DNA of 37,754 nucleotides from Bacilli bacterium (GTDB taxonomy: Bacteria; Bacillota_I; Bacilli_A; RFN20; CAG-826): NCBI GenBank assembly GCA_900767605.1, contig CAAFZT010000041.1:1-37754 (forward strand), in the 5' to 3' direction. The position numbers were made by a program, and so were the translations under genes. Below the pieces are notes generated by a model. The model was not told where the DNA came from. It did not search any database and saw only the letters and a program-made list of their open reading frames with translations. Below, piece after piece: positions 9,570 through 17,252 of this stretch (the first letter of the stretch is position 1; each line of letters starts with the position of its first letter).

Positions 9570-9575
9570 ATTTTA
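9570..9575 (-). promoter_or_regulatory. -10-like element directly upstream of the GH2 gene
   Basis: TAAAAT on the minus strand ends 6 nt before the ATG at 9563. This spacing puts the transcription start at or next to the start codon. No ribosome-binding site is seen in the preceding 25 nt and no consensus -35 is visible. Confidence 0.4.
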
Positions 9576-9629
9576 CACGTAGATAGAGGGTTTTACATCA
9601 TATCTCGCCAAGAATTTCGTCCATGGGTT

Positions 9630-9635
9630 TATACT
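9630..9635 (+). promoter_or_regulatory. Probable -10 element of the M24 peptidase gene
   Basis: TATACT lies 18 nt before the ATG at 9654. A ribosome-binding site GAGG at 9642-9645 (followed by a run of A) sits between them. The -35 region is weak. The element is divergent from the -10 of the GH2 gene, 54 nt away. Confidence 0.45.
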
Positions 9636-9653
9636 AAAAATGAGGAAAAAATC

Positions 9654-10835
9654 ATGGAAATCAAAGAGATTCAAAAATATTTGCAGGAACAAAAAGCAAG
9701 CGCATGGGTCATGAGCGATTACGAAAACCATAACCCGTTTATGGTTCGTCTATTAGGCGAAAAAATGTTGACCCGAAAAATTATCATGGTCATTCCATCC
9801 AAAGAAAAGCCATTCTTGATTTGTCATCAAATAGACACCGTCTTTTTAAGGGGTGAATCCGTCAGCCAATTTTTTGATTTGAAGCCTTATGCAACCTGGC
9901 AAGAAATGCTTCAAATAGAAAAAGAATCCCTTCAAGCCATGCCCGTTGTACTGATGAATTATTCGGAAAACGGCCTACTGCCTCGCGTATCTTTAGAAGA
10001 TTATGGGACCATCTCTTACATCAAGTCCCTTGGAATTCAAATCGAATCCTCTGCCGATTTATTACAAAGCCTTTCTGCGGTTTTGACGGAAGAACAATTT
10101 GAATCCCAAAAAGACGCTTGCAACAAGACGCTAAAAATTAAGGATGAGGCTTTTCAAAAAATCGCGAAAGACCTCCGCGAAAAAGGACATTCCGATGAGT
10201 TGGATATTCAATTATTCATTGGAAAACGTTTCGAGGAAGAGGGGATGGTGTACGATGAATTGCCGATTGTCGCCATAGGAAAAAATGCTTCCGACCCCCA
10301 TTATGGGCCAACTCCCGCCGCCCATTCGCGCATTCACGAAGGGGATTTGGTTCTCATTGATATGTGGGCAAAAAACAAAGAGCCCGGGAGCGTTTATGCC
10401 GACATAACCTGGATGGGCTATTGTGGTTCTTCTGTTCCGAAAATTTATCAAAAAAGGTTCAGCATCGTGAAGCAAGCTCGCGATGGGGTTATTTCCTTTC
10501 TAAAGGAGGAATTGCCCCATAGAAAGGTTCAGGCATATGAAGCCGACGACGTGGCGAGAAAAATCATTACGGACGCGGGATTTGGCCCCTATTTTATTCA
10601 CCGCGTTGGCCATAACATCTCGAACGACATTTCTCCTCATGGGCCCGGAGCCAATCTCGATAATTACGAATCCCATGATTTCCGCGAATTAATGGAAGGG
10701 ACTTCTTTTAGTGATGAACCCGGAATTTACGCTCCAGATTTTGGCATCCGCACCGAAACCGATTTGCACATCCGAAATCGTCAATTGTGCGTGGTTGGCG
10801 GTCTCCAAGAAGAAATTATCCCCCTTTTGAAATAA
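9654..10835 (+). CDS. M24-family metallopeptidase (Xaa-Pro aminopeptidase/dipeptidase-like)
   Basis: A 393-residue cytoplasmic peptidase of the pita-bread fold. An N-terminal creatinase-like domain covers about residues 1-130 and the M24 catalytic domain about 145-393. All five dinuclear-metal ligands can be placed: Asp in LIDMWAK, Asp in YADITW, His in HRVGHNI, Glu in SDEPGIY and Glu in GIRTETDL. This predicts an active enzyme that removes residues next to proline or acts on proline dipeptides. The gene has its own promoter and a good ribosome-binding site (GAGGAAA). It ends next to a convergent terminator shared with the small heat-shock gene. Confidence 0.9.
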   Translation: MEIKEIQKYLQEQKASAWVMSDYENHNPFMVRLLGEKMLTRKIIMVIPSKEKPFLICHQIDTVFLRGESVSQFFDLKPYATWQEMLQIEKESLQAMPVVLMNYSENGLLPRVSLEDYGTISYIKSLGIQIESSADLLQSLSAVLTEEQFESQKDACNKTLKIKDEAFQKIAKDLREKGHSDELDIQLFIGKRFEEEGMVYDELPIVAIGKNASDPHYGPTPAAHSRIHEGDLVLIDMWAKNKEPGSVYADITWMGYCGSSVPKIYQKRFSIVKQARDGVISFLKEELPHRKVQAYEADDVARKIITDAGFGPYFIHRVGHNISNDISPHGPGANLDNYESHDFRELMEGTSFSDEPGIYAPDFGIRTETDLHIRNRQLCVVGGLQEEIIPLLK

Positions 10836-10864
10836 AAAAGAGGGGGCACTAATTTGCTCCCTCT
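10833..10864 (-). terminator. Terminator of the small heat-shock gene
   Basis: A 9-bp stem (10839-10847 with 10856-10864, one G-T wobble) around the loop ACTAATTT. On the minus strand it is followed by a run of T (10839-10833), as expected for the end of the hsp20 transcript. On the plus strand there is no T run, so termination of the convergent M24 gene would be weaker. Confidence 0.75.
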
Positions 10865-10885
10865 GCCAACAAGCAAAGAGGTCTT

Positions 10886-11317
10886 TTACTTGATAGCGAT
10901 TTGGTGAGAAGTGACTTCCGGTTCCTTTTCTTTTGGGAAGAAAACCTTCAGTGCACCATTTTCGAAGGTCGCAGTCACTTTCTTCTCGTCGATGTCGCCC
11001 ACGTAGTAGCTGCGGCTGGCAGATCCCGAGAAACGTTCACGATGCTTGTAGCCCTTCTTTTCGCCTTTTTCGTTTTTAAGCGAAGTGTTGGCGGAAGCCT
11101 TGATGGTCAAATAACCATCTTCCAAAGAAATGGAAACATCTTCCTTTTTAATCCCAGGAAGATCGACGACCATGTTATAGCCGTCTTTGACTTCCTCGAT
11201 GTCGGTCTTCATCGAAAGAGAACCGAAGTTTTCATCGGACATCGCGTCTTTGATTCCGAAGAAATCATCGACGAACGGATCCAAGAAATTCTCAACACGA
11301 TTGATTGAATAAGCCAT
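10886..11317 (-). CDS. Small heat-shock protein (Hsp20/alpha-crystallin family)
   Basis: A 143-residue holdase chaperone that binds unfolding proteins during stress. The N-terminal arm (about 1-38) is followed by the alpha-crystallin domain (about 39-135), with DLPGIKKEDVSISLEDGYLTI and the family signature ENGALKVFFPK. The C-terminal I-x-I-type anchor is represented by HQIAIK. The ribosome-binding site AGGAGG is 8 nt upstream of the ATG. The promoter just upstream is overlapped by a canonical CIRCE operator and a second CIRCE-like copy, so the gene should be repressed by HrcA and induced by heat. It is monocistronic, with its own terminator. Confidence 0.95.
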   Translation of the reverse strand: MAYSINRVENFLDPFVDDFFGIKDAMSDENFGSLSMKTDIEEVKDGYNMVVDLPGIKKEDVSISLEDGYLTIKASANTSLKNEKGEKKGYKHRERFSGSASRSYYVGDIDEKKVTATFENGALKVFFPKEKEPEVTSHQIAIK

Positions 11318-11343
11318 AAGTTTTACCTCCTAATGGATATCGT

Positions 11344-11370
11344 TTAGCACTCTTCATTTCCAAGTGCTAA
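11344..11370 (-). promoter_or_regulatory. CIRCE operator (HrcA-binding site), proximal copy
   Basis: TTAGCACTC (11344-11352), a 9-nt spacer, then AAGTGCTAA (11362-11370). This matches the CIRCE inverted repeat TTAGCACTC-N9-GAGTGCTAA except for one base. It lies just downstream of the -10 element and covers the expected transcription start of the hsp20 gene. Confidence 0.93.
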
Positions 11371-11374
11371 CAAT

Positions 11375-11402
11375 ACTATAGGTGGTTTTTTAGCAATGTC
11401 AA
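11375..11402 (-). promoter_or_regulatory. Housekeeping promoter of the small heat-shock gene
   Basis: On the minus strand, a perfect -35 TTGACA (11402-11397), a 16-nt spacer, and TATAGT (11380-11375) as -10. The -35 sits inside the spacer of the upstream CIRCE-like site and the -10 abuts the downstream CIRCE, so repressor binding would cover the promoter from both sides. Confidence 0.85.
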
Positions 11403-11416
11403 CACATGAGTGCTAA
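11390..11416 (-). promoter_or_regulatory. Second, imperfect CIRCE-like operator
   Basis: TTAGCAATG (11390-11398), a 9-nt spacer, then a perfect GAGTGCTAA half-site (11408-11416). There are two mismatches in the left arm compared with the CIRCE consensus. Its start is 46 bp from that of the proximal CIRCE. Confidence 0.65.
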
Positions 11417-11463
11417 AAATTTTAAAATATTTTTCCTCCTAAAAAACAATCGATATTTCGTGC

Positions 11464-11928
11464 TTATTTTGTGATATCAACGAACTTTGCTTGGCAATAA
11501 GAAAGCAAATCTAAGGGATTCAAGCCCACTTGATAACCTCTTTTGCCACCCGAAACGAAGATACGATCAAATAGTTGGGCCGTTTCATCAATGACGACTG
11601 GGAAAGGCTTTTTTAATCCAATAGGACTGCATCCACCGTGGACGTAACCGGTTAAAGGAAGCAAAGTCTTTTGCGGAATCAATTCAATGGATTTTGCCGA
11701 AACGGATTTCGCCGCTTTTTTTAAATCTAATTCTTTGGCGACAGGAACGCAGAAAACGAAGTATTCTTTCTTTTGGTTTTCTACCACGAGGGTTTTAAAT
11801 ACACAATCCACGTCTTCCTTTAACGCTTCAGCCACCTGAATTCCATTCACGATGGATTCATCGTATTCTCTTTCTATATAGGAGATGCCCGCGATGTCGA
11901 GCAGGCGCATCACATTCGTTTTTTCCAT
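11464..11928 (-). CDS. ybaK: YbaK/EbsC-family aminoacyl-tRNA deacylase
   Basis: A 154-residue trans-editing factor. The family hydrolyses mischarged Cys-tRNA(Pro) or related species. The YbaK/ProRS-editing domain fills the protein. Recognisable features are the catalytic-Lys region VFKTLVVE near residue 45, the GYVHGGCSPIG motif and the ending FVSGGKRGYQVGLNP. The start ATG at 11928 has TAGAAT 7 nt upstream and no adjacent ribosome-binding site, another candidate leaderless start. It is separated from the upstream PIN gene by a terminator. Confidence 0.9.
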   Translation of the reverse strand: MEKTNVMRLLDIAGISYIEREYDESIVNGIQVAEALKEDVDCVFKTLVVENQKKEYFVFCVPVAKELDLKKAAKSVSAKSIELIPQKTLLPLTGYVHGGCSPIGLKKPFPVVIDETAQLFDRIFVSGGKRGYQVGLNPLDLLSYCQAKFVDITK

Positions 11929-11954
11929 GTCGTTTATTCTAGATTCCTATCACG

Positions 11955-11990
11955 AAAAAAAGGAAGCCCCAATTACGAGGTTTCCTTTTT
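11955..11990 (-). terminator. Terminator of the PIN-domain gene
   Basis: A 10-bp stem AAAGGAAGCC/GGTTTCCTTT (one G-T wobble) with the loop CCAATTACGA, flanked by A on the left and T on the right, so it can act in both directions. It lies a few nt after the stop of the minus-strand PIN gene at 11993. It also isolates the ybaK promoter from upstream transcription. Confidence 0.8.
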
Positions 11991-11992
11991 AG

Positions 11993-13852
11993 TTATTTTC
12001 CACTCGGCTTAGACACATCCGATTTAGAAGGCTGAGCATGATTCGCCGGCTTCTTCTTTTGTGATGAAGCATTTTGCTTCGATTGCGGACGGGATGCAGG
12101 CTTAGAGGAGGGGACTTTCTTCACCACTTTCTTTACAACCGTCTTTTTCTTTTGCTGAGGTGAAGCAGTCGGTTGAGAAGTATTCTTCGACTTCTTCTTT
12201 TCTTCAGAAGGTTTTGGTTGAGATTGGTTCATTCCTTTTTGCCCTTTTTTCGGCGAACGAATGGGGGCCTTTTGGTTAGACTCAGCAGGCTTCTTTTTCT
12301 TAGTCGAATGATCCTTAGCTGATGGAACAGGGGTTTTTTCGTAACGAATTTTGGCTTCGATACGTTCCCGTTTGTTCTTGTCTTCAGGAGCAAGAATCAC
12401 CAACTTCGGATGTCCGAAATCCGCGGGTTTATCTTCTGGTTTTGGGGCCGGGGTCTCTTCTACCTTGGCCACGGGTTTTTCCACGACCGGGGTTTGAACC
12501 TTCTTTTTTACCTTTTTCACCGTACGTTGAGGCTTAGCACTGGTTTTAGAGGCAGGCCGCTCCTTTTTAGAGGGGGTAACTTGCTCCGGCTTCTCAAGCT
12601 TTTCCGGCTCACTTTTTAGAAGGGGAGCTACATTAGAAATCGGCTTGGATTCTTCCAAATTTTTGGTTAAGCCAGCCCAGGCTTTAAATCCAATTCCATA
12701 GGGCTCTGCCAAAACAGTCAGTCCTTTGCAGTCCGTAGAAACTGTGGCACGGCCATCCATTTTGTCTTCCAAACGCTTAGCAATTTCATTGAGGTCGTTT
12801 TCCGTTAAATCTAACGGCCCATGGAATTGTGCTTGATAAGGGATTGTGGGGTAGCGGAACAATATTCCTCCGCACCAACTTGCCGCCTCTTGAATGGCGC
12901 TTTGAAGCGAATTTCCGCTTCCAAAACGCATTTTCTTTTTCAAAGCCAAGATAGCATCGGCGGCAGGCTCTTGTTTTGCGGGCTTTTCCGTCTCTTTTTT
13001 CGCCGGGATTACCGCACTTTGAAGATTGGCTAATTCTTGACGCAATTGTTTTTCCGAAACCAAAAGACGGAGTTTGGCTTTCTTTTCGTCCTTCAAATTT
13101 TTAAGGTTCTTCAATTGCTCCGTCACATCCTGGATTTTTCTTTCCGTTGGATATTGGCGGTTTTTCAAATTGGAACCAAGATGCGCATCCATCTTTTCGA
13201 TGGCCTTTATGGCAGCGTCCTCTTGGTTTTGTGGCTTTGGAGCCACCTTGTTAACCGGGGCGTTGTCTCCTCGGCTGTTATTGGGGCGGGGCGCACTGCG
13301 TTCCGCCGGTTTGTTACGATGCTCTTCGGGAATGATTTCTCCACGATTGGGAACTAGGCTTCCATCGTGATCCAGCCGATAAACTTGAACTCGATTTCCA
13401 TGTTGGGACATCAAATCGTTGAGTCCCCGCAAATCACTGGCCAATTTTTTGTCTTGGGTTACGACCAGAATGCGTTGATTAAGTCGATCCGCGCTTACTT
13501 TGACATAAATCGCCTTATCTGCGAAATGGTGCTCCGTATCGTTTCCATAAGTCTTTAGAAGCGATAGCACTTTCTTTCTCTTCGCATGGCGAATGATTTT
13601 CAATGCTCTCTTTGCCGATGAACTCTTGTCAAAATTCTTTTTATCCGTGCAATGGTTCTTCAATTCTTCAATGCACTCATCCGGGATATATATTTCTACC
13701 GGCGAATCGTCGAGATAAGTTTGGGCGTTTAGCAGGGAATCCATCCAAACGGGGAAGGAATCTTCCATCAAAGAACTCGTATCCACGATTGCATAGTCGA
13801 AGTAATTGAGTTGCTTCGCTAGCAAACGGGCTTTGTTCTCGTCGCTATACAT
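11993..13852 (-). CDS. PIN-domain protein with long Lys/Pro-rich tail
   Basis: A 619-residue protein with three parts. Residues about 17-165 look like a PIN-type ribonuclease domain: VDTSSLM (Asp24), an acidic DECIEEL segment, FADKAI and VTQDKKLASDL give the expected set of acidic metal ligands. A helical linker (about 210-300) leads to a short unassigned domain (about 305-400) containing WCGGILFRYP and GIGFKAWAGL. The final 200 residues are low-complexity, rich in Lys, Pro, Ser and Gln with repeated KKK and KPA, and probably disordered and nucleic-acid binding. No antitoxin gene is next to it, so it is not an ordinary VapC toxin. A TATAAT box is at 13886-13891. The AAGGAGG at 13870-13876 is 17 nt from the ATG, an unusually wide gap with no closer in-frame start. 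Confidence 0.7.
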   Translation of the reverse strand: MYSDENKARLLAKQLNYFDYAIVDTSSLMEDSFPVWMDSLLNAQTYLDDSPVEIYIPDECIEELKNHCTDKKNFDKSSSAKRALKIIRHAKRKKVLSLLKTYGNDTEHHFADKAIYVKVSADRLNQRILVVTQDKKLASDLRGLNDLMSQHGNRVQVYRLDHDGSLVPNRGEIIPEEHRNKPAERSAPRPNNSRGDNAPVNKVAPKPQNQEDAAIKAIEKMDAHLGSNLKNRQYPTERKIQDVTEQLKNLKNLKDEKKAKLRLLVSEKQLRQELANLQSAVIPAKKETEKPAKQEPAADAILALKKKMRFGSGNSLQSAIQEAASWCGGILFRYPTIPYQAQFHGPLDLTENDLNEIAKRLEDKMDGRATVSTDCKGLTVLAEPYGIGFKAWAGLTKNLEESKPISNVAPLLKSEPEKLEKPEQVTPSKKERPASKTSAKPQRTVKKVKKKVQTPVVEKPVAKVEETPAPKPEDKPADFGHPKLVILAPEDKNKRERIEAKIRYEKTPVPSAKDHSTKKKKPAESNQKAPIRSPKKGQKGMNQSQPKPSEEKKKSKNTSQPTASPQQKKKTVVKKVVKKVPSSKPASRPQSKQNASSQKKKPANHAQPSKSDVSKPSGK

Positions 13853-13885
13853 AAATAAAACGGTATTAACCTCCTTCGGTGTAAC

Positions 13886-13891
13886 ATTATA
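13886..13891 (-). promoter_or_regulatory. -10 element of the PIN-domain gene
   Basis: Perfect TATAAT on the minus strand between mutY and the PIN gene. The expected transcription start is near 13879, right before the AAGGAGG at 13870-13876. No consensus -35 is recognisable. Confidence 0.5.
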
Positions 13892-13931
13892 CCGAAATGA
13901 AAAGGGATTAAAATAAATTTAGTCCTACCCT

Positions 13932-14990
13932 TCAGGGTAAGAAATAGGAAAATGCCGTGGGGATGGGATAAAGGGATTTTCTTTGCCCTTCATCAATGAA
14001 CAAATCATTGGGAAGTGGGGATGAAACGGAAACAGCGTACCCCGTCATTTCCCATATTTGATGACTGAATACGTGCTTAGCGTGTCCTAAGTCGACGATG
14101 GATTCCACACGGTACCCTTTCTTGCACCACTCTTTTCGCGCCTCGTCTAACGTCAATTCTCCATCCATATTAGGGAGTTCATATAAGGAAGCCAGCAGCC
14201 CTTTATCCGGACGTTTGCGGAGCAGGATCTTATCCTTGCACCGGACTACGAAAACGGTTTTCTTTACGGCTTTTTGAACAGGTCTTTTATTCAAATTCGG
14301 ATACCTGTCCTCGCTCTTTTTTAAATGGGCCGAGCAAAAAGAGGCGAAAGGACAGTTCGAACAAAGCGGCTTTCCATTAGGGATACAAATCGTTTGTCCA
14401 ATTTCCATTAAGGCTTGGTTAAAAGTGGCGGGGTCCCCTTCTAACCATTGTAGAAATCCTTTTTGCACTTTTTTGCGATCCGCAGGCTTCCCTGGGTCGA
14501 TAGATGATGCAAATAAACGAGCGTATACTCGAATCAAATTTCCATCCACGGCCACGGCTTTTTGATGGAACGCACAAGCTAGGATCGCATTCGCTGTATA
14601 ATCGCCGATTCCAGGGAGTGAGACCAATTCTTCATAAGAGGATGGGATTTCGCCGTGAAAACGGTTCTGAATCTCCAAGGCGGCCCGATGCAAATTTCGC
14701 ACTCGGGAATAATAACCGAGGCCTTCCCAGAGTTTGAGGTATACGTCTTCCGGGGCATCCGCCAATGCTTTCACGTTTGGCAAGGTGTCCACAAAACGGA
14801 GATAGTACCCTTTAACGGTGTCTACCCTCGTTTGTTGCAACATGATTTCGGACACCCAAACATGAAAAGGACTTGGATCGCTCCTCCAAGGCAACACACG
14901 ATGGCCCTGATTCCAAAAATCAAAAAGACGCGCGGAAAAATCGTGGGCGGTTATTTTAGATAACGCCATACGTCCTTCATTCTTCTCCAT
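13932..14990 (-). CDS. mutY: A/G-specific adenine glycosylase MutY
   Basis: A 352-residue base-excision repair enzyme that removes adenine mispaired with 8-oxoguanine. The N-terminal catalytic domain has SEIMLQQT (catalytic Glu), the helix-hairpin-helix LPGIGDYTANAI and VDGNLIRV (catalytic Asp). The four Cys of the iron-sulfur loop follow a C-x7-C-x2-C-x5-C pattern. A Nudix-like C-terminal domain (about 235-352) with HVFSHQ recognises 8-oxoG. The frame opens at 14990, inside the end of the upstream EAL gene (14-nt overlap). An alternative ATG at 14969 lies just after that stop and has AAGGA close upstream, so either start is possible. A small hairpin overlaps the stop codon (TACCC/GGGTA). Confidence 0.93.
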   Translation of the reverse strand: MEKNEGRMALSKITAHDFSARLFDFWNQGHRVLPWRSDPSPFHVWVSEIMLQQTRVDTVKGYYLRFVDTLPNVKALADAPEDVYLKLWEGLGYYSRVRNLHRAALEIQNRFHGEIPSSYEELVSLPGIGDYTANAILACAFHQKAVAVDGNLIRVYARLFASSIDPGKPADRKKVQKGFLQWLEGDPATFNQALMEIGQTICIPNGKPLCSNCPFASFCSAHLKKSEDRYPNLNKRPVQKAVKKTVFVVRCKDKILLRKRPDKGLLASLYELPNMDGELTLDEARKEWCKKGYRVESIVDLGHAKHVFSHQIWEMTGYAVSVSSPLPNDLFIDEGQRKSLYPIPTAFSYFLP

Positions 14991-17139
14991 ATTTCTCGTT
15001 CAGCATAGGTTGCATGGCATAATCGGCGTCACGCACGGCAACCATCACGCGATTGGTTTCTCCCGTTCCATCCATGGCCAAAAAGAGTTTCCACGTATAG
15101 CCGCCACAAGGATTTTTAACCCGGAAATAGCCGGAAAGGAATCCTTGGCGCGTTTCTTCGATTTTATCAGGCAATTCCGTTAACTTTTCATAGGAAGAAA
15201 AGCGCTTTTGATCGAGAGGGTGAATCATGTTCTCCATCAAGCGCTGGAAAAATTCCGAGGCTTTTTCTTGAGGGTTCGGATGGAAATGTCCATTATCGAA
15301 AACCACCTCCATCAAATCCGTTTTCAATTCTAGGAACACAACGAATTCATGGATGCAGTAAAATGCTTTTGCATAGATGTCCCGGTTCTTTTGTCTTTGA
15401 AGTGTCCTATCGTCCGATATATTTTTAATCGTAGCGACATATGCCGATCGGTCTTTAGTCTTATCTTCACTTAATTTTCGTAATTCCATACAAGCGAATT
15501 TCCCATTATCGAGGTAATCCACCGTCCGAATTTGGCCCACCTTCATTTCTTGCATGCAGGCAAGAATTCTACGTCCGCCAATCCAACGGCAATCATTCAT
15601 TTCCTCATCGTCTGCAAGCACGCTTTTATGAAACCCGGAAATTACTTCCGAATAAGCCTTGTTGAAAAACAGGGTTTGAAAACGATTGTCACGAAGTTCA
15701 TAAATCGCAAGGGGAAAACTTTGCTGACCAGCAGTGGGACTGCAATTCACGGGATTGCCGTCCAGTAGGTTCACGCGCCCAATTTCATCCGCGTATTTCG
15801 CATCCGTTTTGCTTTCAAAGAAAAACCGATGTTCGTATGATGAGGAGCCATCTTCATTTATGGCCTCCGGACGTCCCATCAAATACCCTTGGACCTTTTC
15901 GCATCCGATACCCAATAGAAATTGTACCTGTTCTTGAGTTTCGACTCCTTCTGCTAGCGTTTTCATCCCAAGCTTTTTGGCCATGTGAACCACATTTGCG
16001 ACGATAATTTTGCTTTTTTCGTCAAATTTCTCTAGAAACTTCATGTCGATTTTAATTTCATCGAACGAGAAGTCGTGGAGTACATTTAGAGAAGAGTAGC
16101 CCGATCCGAAATCATCCATCCAAACCTCGTAACCATGGTCGTGAAGTTGGCAAATTTTCTCCTGCATCAATGCAGGGTCCTTTTTGAGCATGCTTTCCGT
16201 GATTTCCGCTTTCAAAAGGTATTTGTCCAAACGATACTTTTGAACGGCTGCGTCCATGCAACCAACCACATCAAATAGTGAAAAATCTTCGTAAGAAAAA
16301 TTCATCGACACCGGAACAACGGGCAAGCCATTGTCCATGCGCTTACGAAGGTCATAGCAAACGCGTTGAACCACGAATTGGTCGAGCGCCCCAATCAGTT
16401 GAAAAGACTCAAGAATCGGAATGAATGTCCCAGGGGAAATTGAGCCAAAACGGGAATCGTTCCAACGAGCCAGTGCTTCCACGCTGCAAAGTTTTCGCGT
16501 CCCTGTGCGTGCAATAGGCTGATATGCAACTGTAACGTCACCACAGGACAACGCGGTTTTGAAACGCGACAAAATATAGGCGTCACGTTCCGTTTCTTCG
16601 TTCTTATTGTAATAGCGAAAAAATGTACCGGGATTATCGCGAAGGGATTCGGAAGCCAGCTTAGCGTGATCCAACCATTCCAAAGGATGCAAAGAGACAC
16701 CATCAACCAAATAGATGCCGGAAGAAAGTTCAATGGCCTCTTCGCTATTCCAGGAATCGAAATCCATTTTAACGTTCGTGACCCCTGGTTCCACATCGCT
16801 TTTTGAAGCCAAGACTACAAAATGATCGACATACACACGATATAAGGGGCAATCAGGGAAAGCGTTGGCAATCGATTGGGCCAGCAAAGAAAGAAATGCA
16901 TTCCCTTTTTCATATCCATATCGTCTGTTATAGGTATGAAAATTACCAATATTGAAATAAACGATAGCCAGATTCTCGTGGGCAAGGTCTTGGTGGTGTA
17001 GGATTTCATCAACCTGCGCTGAAAATGTTTTGATTCCAGGTAATTCGTCAATGCGCGAACCCGCGGATCCGTCGTAGGGAGAGGGCGATAACCGGATCAA
17101 AGAGTTCATGATGTCTTGTACAAAATGAAACCCAATCAT
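14977..17139 (-). CDS. Degenerate GGDEF / intact EAL cyclic-di-GMP phosphodiesterase
   Basis: A 720-residue signalling protein with no TM helix. Residues about 45-170 form a GGDEF-like fold in which the signature is VYVDHF, so cyclase activity is not expected. The EAL domain (about 190-430) keeps the residues needed for c-di-GMP hydrolysis: VEALARW, the Asn in VSMNFS, EITES, DDFGSGYSSL, the Lys in IKID, AEGVET and QGY. A PAS-like C-terminal region (about 460-710) probably senses a signal. So it should lower c-di-GMP. It is transcribed with mutY, which starts inside its last codons. The ATG at 17139 is 9 nt after a perfect TATAAT and has no ribosome-binding site. Confidence 0.88.
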   Translation of the reverse strand: MIGFHFVQDIMNSLIRLSPSPYDGSAGSRIDELPGIKTFSAQVDEILHHQDLAHENLAIVYFNIGNFHTYNRRYGYEKGNAFLSLLAQSIANAFPDCPLYRVYVDHFVVLASKSDVEPGVTNVKMDFDSWNSEEAIELSSGIYLVDGVSLHPLEWLDHAKLASESLRDNPGTFFRYYNKNEETERDAYILSRFKTALSCGDVTVAYQPIARTGTRKLCSVEALARWNDSRFGSISPGTFIPILESFQLIGALDQFVVQRVCYDLRKRMDNGLPVVPVSMNFSYEDFSLFDVVGCMDAAVQKYRLDKYLLKAEITESMLKKDPALMQEKICQLHDHGYEVWMDDFGSGYSSLNVLHDFSFDEIKIDMKFLEKFDEKSKIIVANVVHMAKKLGMKTLAEGVETQEQVQFLLGIGCEKVQGYLMGRPEAINEDGSSSYEHRFFFESKTDAKYADEIGRVNLLDGNPVNCSPTAGQQSFPLAIYELRDNRFQTLFFNKAYSEVISGFHKSVLADDEEMNDCRWIGGRRILACMQEMKVGQIRTVDYLDNGKFACMELRKLSEDKTKDRSAYVATIKNISDDRTLQRQKNRDIYAKAFYCIHEFVVFLELKTDLMEVVFDNGHFHPNPQEKASEFFQRLMENMIHPLDQKRFSSYEKLTELPDKIEETRQGFLSGYFRVKNPCGGYTWKLFLAMDGTGETNRVMVAVRDADYAMQPMLNEKYGEE

Positions 17140-17148
17140 GCGTCACTC

Positions 17149-17176
17149 ATTATAGGCTGAGAAAATCAAAAGACAA
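17149..17176 (-). promoter_or_regulatory. Promoter of the EAL-mutY operon
   Basis: On the minus strand, TTGTCT (17176-17171), a 16-nt spacer, then a perfect TATAAT (17154-17149). The start codon at 17139 follows after 9 nt, so the mRNA leader would be only 2-4 nt. Confidence 0.65.
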
Positions 17177-17186
17177 TTTCCTATTA

Positions 17187-17199
17187 CCCCCACCCCCCT
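17187..17199. repeat. Poly-C/poly-G tract between divergent promoters
   Basis: Five C, one A, then seven C on the plus strand (a G-rich tract on the minus strand). It lies 11 nt upstream of the -35 element of the EAL operon and about 20 nt upstream of the -10 region of the divergent lipoprotein gene. Runs of this kind can vary in length by slippage. Confidence 0.6.
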
Positions 17200-17252
17200 T
17201 CTCAATTCAATAAAACGTAATAAAATAGAACCATCGGGGAAGAAAGGAATTT

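Noticed and set aside
11385..11395. Ten-base match (TTTTTAGCAA) between the possible guide region at 32293 and the hsp20 promoter
   Set aside because: Too short and AT-rich to be meaningful, and the guide boundary is not known. Worth testing only once the guide is defined.
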